Below, piece after piece: positions 46,311-50,956 of a stretch of DNA of 50,956 bases. The notes under the pieces are model-generated. The model did no database searches. It was not told the DNA's origin and was given only the letters and a program-made list of their open reading frames with translations. Position 1 is the first letter of the stretch. Each line of letters opens with the position of its first letter. The translations under genes were made by a program, and so were the position numbers. Origin of the DNA: Mycolicibacterium porcinum (GTDB taxonomy: Bacteria > Actinomycetota > Actinomycetes > Mycobacteriales > Mycobacteriaceae); assembly GCA_001942045.1 (NCBI GenBank), contig MSTD01000043.1, forward strand, positions 1 through 50,956, in the 5' to 3' direction.

Positions 46311-46643
46311 TCAGAGCCCCGGAAGTCCGAACCCGCTCAGTCCGCCGGCCAGCGGGCCAAGGCGACTCTGCGCCAGCGTGGTGACCTGGTTGGAGGCATC
46401 GGCGAGGGCGCCGACGATCAGGTCCTGCAGGGTCTCGACGTCCTCGGGGTCGACGACCTTGGGGTCGATCGCAACGGCGATCACCTCACCGCTGCCCTTG
46501 ACCGTCACCTGCACCAGCCCTCCGCCGGCCTGGCCGTGAACCTCGGAGTTGGCCAGCGCTTCCTGGGCCTCCATGAGCTGCTGTTGTACCTGCTGCGCCT
46601 GCGCCAGCAGCGCCGACATGTCGGGCGTGCCTCCGGGTTGCAT
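46311..46643 (-). CDS. YbaB/EbfC family nucleoid-associated protein
   Basis: A 110-residue DNA-binding protein of the YbaB/EbfC family, almost always found next to recR. It has the helical [20 protein letters not shown] region, the beta segment [20 protein letters not shown], and a Gly-rich C-terminal tail ([15 protein letters not shown]). Family members bind DNA as tweezers-like dimers and may influence nucleoid structure or assist RecR. AAGGGGA before ATG 46643 decides the start. Upstream frames of the same phase are shadows. Counterpart of Rv3716c (133 residues), slightly shorter here. Confidence 0.92.
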   Translation of the reverse strand: MQPGGTPDMSALLAQAQQVQQQLMEAQEALANSEVHGQAGGGLVQVTVKGSGEVIAVAIDPKVVDPEDVETLQDLIVGALADASNQVTTLAQSRLGPLAGGLSGFGLPGL

Positions 46644-46742
46644 GCGTGGTCCCCTTGCCGTGTTGATTGCGTCTTGGTCTCGACTTGGTTGCTCTCGCCT
46701 GTCGGCGGCGATTCGGACTTTCAGCCTAGTCGGCGCGCGGGC

Positions 46743-46748
46743 TAGCGT
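46743..46748 (+). promoter_or_regulatory. Putative -10 element of a leaderless amidase transcript
   Basis: TAGCGT, within CTAGCGT, ends 7 nt before GTG 46756. The identical CTAGCGT is found at the same place before the FAD oxidoreductase gene (48025-48030). Confidence 0.5.
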
Positions 46749-46755
46749 GGCGCCC

Positions 46756-47529
46756 GTGCGAGTCCCAGCCTGCGTGCGTGTCGGCACCGCAATCGTCAGC
46801 AGCATATTCGTCGCCGCTGCCGTCCCCGCCGTCGTCGACGCACCCCACGCCACCGCCGCCCCGAACGTCGCCGGCATGATCGTCTTCCTCGATCCCGGCC
46901 ACAACGGCGCCAACGACGCGTCGATCAGCCGCCAGGTGCCCACCGGCCGCGGCGGCACCAAAGACTGCCAGGCCAGCGGCACCTCCACCGAGGACGGCTT
47001 CCCCGAACACACCTTCACCTGGGACACCACGCTGCGGGTCCGCGCCCTCCTGAACCAGATGGGCGTGCGAACGGCGATGTCACGCGGCAACGACAACGCG
47101 CTGGGCCCCTGCGTCGACGAGCGGGCCTCGATGGCCAACGCCCTGCGACCCAATGCCATCGTGTCCATCCACGCCGACGGTGGCCCGGCCAACGGTCGCG
47201 GCTTCCACGTGCTCTATTCGTCGCCGCCGCTGAACACCGTGCAGGCCGGGCCGTCGGTGCAGTTCGCCAAGACCATGCGCGACCAGCTGTCCGCGTCGGG
47301 CATCCCGCCCGCCACCTACATCGGTTCGGGCGGGCTGGACGCCCGTTCGGACATCGCCGGGCTCAACCTGGCGCAGTTCCCGTCGATCCTCGTCGAATGC
47401 GGCAACATGAAGAACCCGGTCGACTCGTCACTGATGAAGAGCCCGGAAGGCCGGCAGAAGTATGCCGAGGCCATCGTCCGTGGCGTCACCGCCTACCTGG
47501 GCAGCCAGGGCGGTACCCCGGCTCGTTAA
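46756..47529 (+). CDS. N-acetylmuramoyl-L-alanine amidase, secreted (Rv3717-like)
   Basis: A 257-residue zinc amidase (Amidase_3) that cleaves the bond between muramic acid and the stem peptide in peptidoglycan. A signal peptide ([18 protein letters not shown]...ATAA) is followed by the catalytic domain with FLDPGHNG (zinc His), [15 protein letters not shown] (zinc His) and [10 protein letters not shown] (catalytic Glu). Rv3717 of M. tuberculosis is an autolysin of this type lacking a separate cell-wall binding domain, as here. GTG 46756 is chosen for its leaderless-type promoter. The C terminus overlaps the convergent SRPBCC gene by 4 nt. Confidence 0.93.
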   Translation: MRVPACVRVGTAIVSSIFVAAAVPAVVDAPHATAAPNVAGMIVFLDPGHNGANDASISRQVPTGRGGTKDCQASGTSTEDGFPEHTFTWDTTLRVRALLNQMGVRTAMSRGNDNALGPCVDERASMANALRPNAIVSIHADGGPANGRGFHVLYSSPPLNTVQAGPSVQFAKTMRDQLSASGIPPATYIGSGGLDARSDIAGLNLAQFPSILVECGNMKNPVDSSLMKSPEGRQKYAEAIVRGVTAYLGSQGGTPAR

Positions 47530-47963
47530 CTTTCGACTTCTTTCTTCAGGTTAGCCAGCACCTCATCCTGGATCTTGCGCAGGCCCAGCGGCGCGAACGT
47601 CTTCTCGAAGAAGCCCTTGATCCCGCCGGCACCGGTCCAGCTGGTCTTGAGGTTGACCGAGGACCCGGTGCCTGCCGGGGCGACGGTCCAGTTGGTCACC
47701 AGGCTGGAGTTGGCGTCCTTCTCGATCACCGTGTGGCCGGCCACGTCCACGGACGCCTTGATGTCGCGGACCCGGGACTCGGTGGCCTGCAGCTTCCAGC
47801 TGGCCACGGTGCCGGCACCCTGACCGCCCTCGAGCACCTGGTAATCGCGGTAATGCGAGGAAAGGATCTTCGGGCGCACGGTCTGGTAGTCCGCGATCGC
47901 GGCGAACACAGCGGCCGGCTCGGCGTTGATCAGAACCGTGCTGACCGCACTGACCTGTCCCAT
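47526..47963 (-). CDS. SRPBCC family protein (Rv3718c-like)
   Basis: A 145-residue START/SRPBCC-fold protein with a hydrophobic ligand cavity; the segments AEPAAVFAAIADYQTVRPKI, SVDVAGHTVIEKD and GFFEKTFAPLGLRKIQDEVL fit the polyketide cyclase/dehydrase-like group. Such proteins bind lipids or act as small cyclases; function here is unknown. GAGGAG before ATG 47963 is a good ribosome binding site. It converges with the amidase gene (4-nt overlap of stop codons) and diverges from the FAD oxidoreductase gene. Confidence 0.88.
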   Translation of the reverse strand: MGQVSAVSTVLINAEPAAVFAAIADYQTVRPKILSSHYRDYQVLEGGQGAGTVASWKLQATESRVRDIKASVDVAGHTVIEKDANSSLVTNWTVAPAGTGSSVNLKTSWTGAGGIKGFFEKTFAPLGLRKIQDEVLANLKKEVES

Positions 47964-48024
47964 GTCTGAAACTCCTCTACTCGTGTTGCTCGTGTCTGCG
48001 GTCGCATCGGTGGCAACCTCCGAC

Positions 48025-48030
48025 TAGCGT
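48025..48030 (+). promoter_or_regulatory. Putative -10 element of a leaderless transcript
   Basis: TAGCGT ends 6 nt before GTG 48037; no Shine-Dalgarno sequence is present. The same heptamer CTAGCGT precedes the amidase gene. Confidence 0.5.
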
Positions 48031-48036
48031 ATATGT

Positions 48037-49428
48037 GTGTCTGTTGTTACGACTGACGCACAAGCTGTCCATGCCCTCGGCGTGCAGCGCCTATTGGACA
48101 GTTACCGCGCCATACCGCCCAATTCGACCGTGCGGCTTGCCAAGCCCACGTCGAACCTCTTCCGTGCGCGAGATCGCAGTGATGTCAAGGGTCTGGACGT
48201 GTCGGGTCTGACCGGTGTGATCGCGGTCGACGCCGAAGCCCGCACCGCCGACGTGGCGGGCATGTGCACCTACGAGGATCTGGTGGCCGCGACACTGCCG
48301 CACGCGCTGGCACCGCTGGTGGTGCCGCAACTCAAGACCATCACGCTGGGCGGTGCGGTCACCGGCCTCGGGATCGAGTCGACCTCGTTCCGCAACGGTC
48401 TGCCGCACGAATCGGTGCTCGAGATGGACATTCTCACCGGGGCAGGTGAAATCGTCACCGCCTCACCTGAGCAGCATGCCGACCTCTTTCGGGCCTTCCC
48501 CAATTCCTATGGCACTCTGGGTTATTCGACCCGGCTCCGCATCGAGCTGGAGCCCGTCATGCCCTTTGTCGCGTTGCGTCACCTGCGCTTTCACTCGCTG
48601 ACCGAACTCATGGCGGCGATGGATCGGATCATCGAGACCGGAGGGCTCGATGGCGAACCGGTCGATTACCTCGACGGCGTGGTGTTCAGCGCCGACGAAA
48701 GCTACCTGTGCGTCGGTTTCAAGACCACGACGCCGGGCCCGGTCAGCGACTACACCGGCCAGCAGATCTACTACCGGTCGATCCAGCATGCGGAGGGCGA
48801 GAAGCACGACCGCCTGACGATTTACGACTACCTGTGGCGATGGGACACCGACTGGTTCTGGTGTTCACGGGCCTTCGGTGCGCAGAACCCCATGATCCGG
48901 CGGTTCTGGCCACGCCGGCTGCGCCGCAGCAGCTTCTACTGGAAGCTGGTCGGCTACGACCAGCGGTTCAACATCGCCGACCGGATCGAGATCCGAAACG
49001 GCCGCCCGCCCCGGGAGCGGGTGGTGCAGGACATCGAGGTGCCCTTGGAGAACTGCGAACAGTTCCTCTCGTGGTTCCTGGAGAACGTCCCGATCGAGCC
49101 GATCTGGCTGTGCCCGCTGCGGTTACGCGAAGGCGATCGCGACGGTACGGGCTGGCCTCTGTATCCCCTGCGCGCCAACCACACCTACGTCAACGTCGGA
49201 TTCTGGTCGTCGGTGCCCGTCGGCCCGGTCGAGGGTCACACCAACAAGCTGATCGAGGCCAAGGTCAGCGAACTCGACGGACACAAGTCTCTGTATTCCG
49301 ATTCCTACTATCCCCGTGAGGATTTCGACGAGCTCTACGGCGGCGAGACGTACAAGACCGTCAAGAAATCCTACGACCCCGATTCGCGCTTGTTTGACCT
49401 GTATTCGAAAGCCGTCTTGCGCCGATGA
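48037..49428 (+). CDS. FAD-binding oxidoreductase (Rv3719-like, DHCR24/TmsA type)
   Basis: A 463-residue flavoprotein with an N-terminal PCMH-type FAD domain (about 20-190: GVIAVDAEARTADVAGMCTY, LGGAVTGLGIESTSFRNG, YSTRLRIEL). The C-terminal part has WRWDTDWFWCSR and RRFWPRRLRR, a pattern of DHCR24-like sterol/acyl reductases. It is immediately followed by a Cfa-type methyltransferase. Pairs of this kind make 10-methyl-branched fatty acids in Actinobacteria (TmsA-TmsB, or BfaA-BfaB for tuberculostearic acid): the methyltransferase forms a methylene-acyl group and the reductase saturates it. That this pair has the same job is inferred. Ortholog of Rv3719. Confidence 0.88.
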   Translation: MSVVTTDAQAVHALGVQRLLDSYRAIPPNSTVRLAKPTSNLFRARDRSDVKGLDVSGLTGVIAVDAEARTADVAGMCTYEDLVAATLPHALAPLVVPQLKTITLGGAVTGLGIESTSFRNGLPHESVLEMDILTGAGEIVTASPEQHADLFRAFPNSYGTLGYSTRLRIELEPVMPFVALRHLRFHSLTELMAAMDRIIETGGLDGEPVDYLDGVVFSADESYLCVGFKTTTPGPVSDYTGQQIYYRSIQHAEGEKHDRLTIYDYLWRWDTDWFWCSRAFGAQNPMIRRFWPRRLRRSSFYWKLVGYDQRFNIADRIEIRNGRPPRERVVQDIEVPLENCEQFLSWFLENVPIEPIWLCPLRLREGDRDGTGWPLYPLRANHTYVNVGFWSSVPVGPVEGHTNKLIEAKVSELDGHKSLYSDSYYPREDFDELYGGETYKTVKKSYDPDSRLFDLYSKAVLRR

Positions 49429-49441
49429 ACGGAGAGCAGCG

Positions 49442-50752
49442 ATGACCACCTTCAAAGAACACTCGACGCACGCTACCGACAAGCTCACGCTTGCCGAGAT
49501 CCTGGAGATCTTCGCTTCGGGCTCGCAGCCATTGAAATTCACCGCGTACGACGGCAGCAGCGCCGGCCCCGAGAACGCCAAGCTCGGCCTGGATCTCAAA
49601 ACCCCGCGCGGCACTACGTATCTCGCCACCGCCCCTGGTGATCTGGGACTGGCCCGGGCTTATGTTTCCGGCGACCTGGAACCGCTCGGCGTCCATCCCG
49701 GCGACCCGTACCCGCTGCTGTGCGCGCTGGCCGAGAAGATGGCGTTCAAACGCCCGCCGGCCCGGGTGCTGGCCAACATCGTCCGCTCCATCGGCATCGA
49801 ACACCTCAAGCCGATCGCGCCTCCCCCACAAGAGGCCCTGCCCCGGTGGCGCCGGATGATGGAAGGCCTGCGGCACAGCAAGACCCGTGACGCCGAGGCG
49901 ATTCACCATCACTACGACGTGTCGAACACCTTCTACGAATGGGTGCTCGGGCCGTCGATGACCTACACCTGCGCATGCTATCCGGACGCGGATGCGAGTT
50001 TGGAAGAGGCGCAGGACAACAAGTACCGGCTGGTGTTCGAGAAGCTGCGACTGCAACCTGGCGACCGCTTGCTCGACGTCGGCTGCGGCTGGGGTGGCAT
50101 GGTGCGCTACGCGGCCCGCCACGGTGTCAAGGCACTCGGAGTGACACTGTCGGCAGAGCAGGCGCGGTGGGCGCGAGAGGCCATCGCTAAGGAGGGTCTC
50201 GGCGACCTGGCCGAGGTGCGTCACGGCGACTACCGCGACATCACCGAGACTGGTTTCGACGCGGTGTCCTCGATCGGCCTGACCGAGCACATCGGGGTGC
50301 ACAACTACCCGTCGTACTTCGGTTTCCTGAAGTCGAAGATGCGTCCCGGCGCGCTCCTGCTGAACCACTGCATCACCCGTCACGACAACAGGTCGACGGC
50401 GGTTGCTGGTGGCTTTATCGACCGGTATGTGTTCCCGGACGGGGAGCTGACCGGCTCGGGCCGCATCATCACCGAGGTGCAGGACGTCGGCCTGGAAGTC
50501 TTGCACGAGGAGAACCTGCGCAACCACTACGCGATGACCCTGCGCGACTGGTGCGCCAACCTCGTCGAGCACTGGGACGAGGCGGTCGCCGAGGTCGGGC
50601 TGCCCACCGCCAAGGTGTGGGGCCTGTACATGGCCGGGTCACGCCTGGGCTTCGAGACGAATGTGGTTCAGCTGCACCAGGTTCTGGCGGTCAAGCTCGA
50701 CGACCGAGGCGACGACGGCGGTCTGCCGCTGCGGCCGTGGTGGACGCCCTAG
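49442..50752 (+). CDS. Cyclopropane-fatty-acid synthase-type SAM methyltransferase (Rv3720-like)
   Basis: A 436-residue S-adenosylmethionine-dependent lipid methyltransferase of the CFA/mycolic acid synthase family. The N-terminal part (about 1-150) is the acyl/lipid-binding extension seen in CFA synthases. The methyltransferase core shows HHHYDVSNTFYEWVLG, MTYTCACYP, LLDVGCGWGGM (SAM site, about 215-225), SSIGLTEHIG and LLNHCITRHDN. Substrates are unsaturated acyl chains of phospholipids. GGAGAG before ATG 49442 decides the start, 13 bp after the reductase gene. The stop overlaps that of dnaX by 4 nt. Confidence 0.92.
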   Translation: MTTFKEHSTHATDKLTLAEILEIFASGSQPLKFTAYDGSSAGPENAKLGLDLKTPRGTTYLATAPGDLGLARAYVSGDLEPLGVHPGDPYPLLCALAEKMAFKRPPARVLANIVRSIGIEHLKPIAPPPQEALPRWRRMMEGLRHSKTRDAEAIHHHYDVSNTFYEWVLGPSMTYTCACYPDADASLEEAQDNKYRLVFEKLRLQPGDRLLDVGCGWGGMVRYAARHGVKALGVTLSAEQARWAREAIAKEGLGDLAEVRHGDYRDITETGFDAVSSIGLTEHIGVHNYPSYFGFLKSKMRPGALLLNHCITRHDNRSTAVAGGFIDRYVFPDGELTGSGRIITEVQDVGLEVLHEENLRNHYAMTLRDWCANLVEHWDEAVAEVGLPTAKVWGLYMAGSRLGFETNVVQLHQVLAVKLDDRGDDGGLPLRPWWTP

Positions 50753-50956
50753 CTCTCGATCTTTCGCGCACCCAACTCGTTCTGGAGCAGTTCCAGGGCG
50801 ACCTCTTCAGGGTCACGACGCGGCCCGGCCTCGCTCTGCGAAGCCTCGGCAAGCATCTCTGCCTCTTCCTCCTCCGGGGACGACGGAGGCTCCGGAACAG
50901 GTTCGGGTTCCGGCTCGGAAATGACCCGGCCAGGCCGGGTGGGCACCCGTTGCGGC
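50749..50956 (-). CDS. dnaX: DNA polymerase III gamma/tau subunit, C-terminal end (partial)
   Basis: An open minus-strand frame enters from the right edge and ends at a TAG (50749-50751). The visible part is the very end of DnaX: an acidic, Pro/Glu-rich linker (EPEPEPVPEPPSSPEEEEAE) and the conserved tail DPEEVALELLQNELGARKIE. In M. tuberculosis dnaZX (Rv3721c) has this place and orientation. The ATPase and delta-binding domains lie outside the window. No internal start is meant here; the gene continues beyond 50956. Confidence 0.88.
   Translation of the reverse strand, partial: PQRVPTRPGRVISEPEPEPVPEPPSSPEEEEAEMLAEASQSEAGPRRDPEEVALELLQNELGARKIES

Overview
This window is a piece of a mycobacterial chromosome, most likely from an environmental, fast-growing Mycolicibacterium-type species. 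The frame is the conserved order known in Mycobacterium tuberculosis as Rv3706c to Rv3721c: proline-rich protein, DUF4185 protein, asd, ask, then leuA, dnaQ-like exonuclease, murT, gatD, recR, ybaB, a secreted amidase, an SRPBCC protein, an FAD oxidoreductase, a Cfa-type methyltransferase and the 3' end of dnaX. High GC, tightly overlapping genes, many GTG starts and several apparently leaderless starts fit this assignment. No rRNA, tRNA, transposase, integrase or CRISPR array was found.

Between ask and leuA, adjacent in M. tuberculosis as far as I recall, sits about 33 kb of accessory DNA. Its first half (about 4.5-23.7 kb) is an exopolysaccharide locus of the Wzx/Wzy type: galU, a BcsB-like membrane-anchored protein, an EfeO-like lipoprotein, a flippase, a Wzz-like protein, a Wzy-like polymerase with an unusual C-terminal domain, four GT4-type glycosyltransferases, a secreted protein of unknown function, a lipase-like lipoprotein whose nucleophile position is Asp, a membrane-anchored esterase, a hexapeptide acetyltransferase and a polyprenyl-phosphate sugar-1-phosphate transferase. 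A cutinase-family protein follows.

The second half (about 24.9-35.2 kb) is a nitrogen-scavenging island. One arm (minus strand) is an NCS1 permease, a biuret-hydrolase-like enzyme and a GntR/FCD regulator. The divergent arm is an ammonium transporter, a GlnT/GMAS-like glutamine-synthetase homologue, three proteins that together make a split glutamate-synthase-like enzyme (GATase II, GXGXG, FMN domain), an FAD amine oxidase and an XRE-cupin regulator. The gene set matches, step for step, an N-methylglutamate-type route for amine nitrogen, with a single-chain oxidase in place of the usual four-subunit dehydrogenase.

The right third is core genome: a lytic transglycosylase, a small secreted protein, leuA with an attenuator whose leader peptide carries three consecutive Leu codons, dnaQ-like, murT-gatD (lipid II amidation), a metallo-beta-lactamase-fold protein, a GjpA-like secreted protein, recR-ybaB, cell-wall amidase, and the FAD reductase/methyltransferase pair. 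Inserted before recR is an AbiEi/DUF559-type gene bracketed by two copies, in opposite orientation, of a 59-bp palindromic element. A third copy lies 43 kb away, just after asd. This gene-plus-palindrome arrangement recalls RAYT/REP systems and is the most novel-looking feature of the window.
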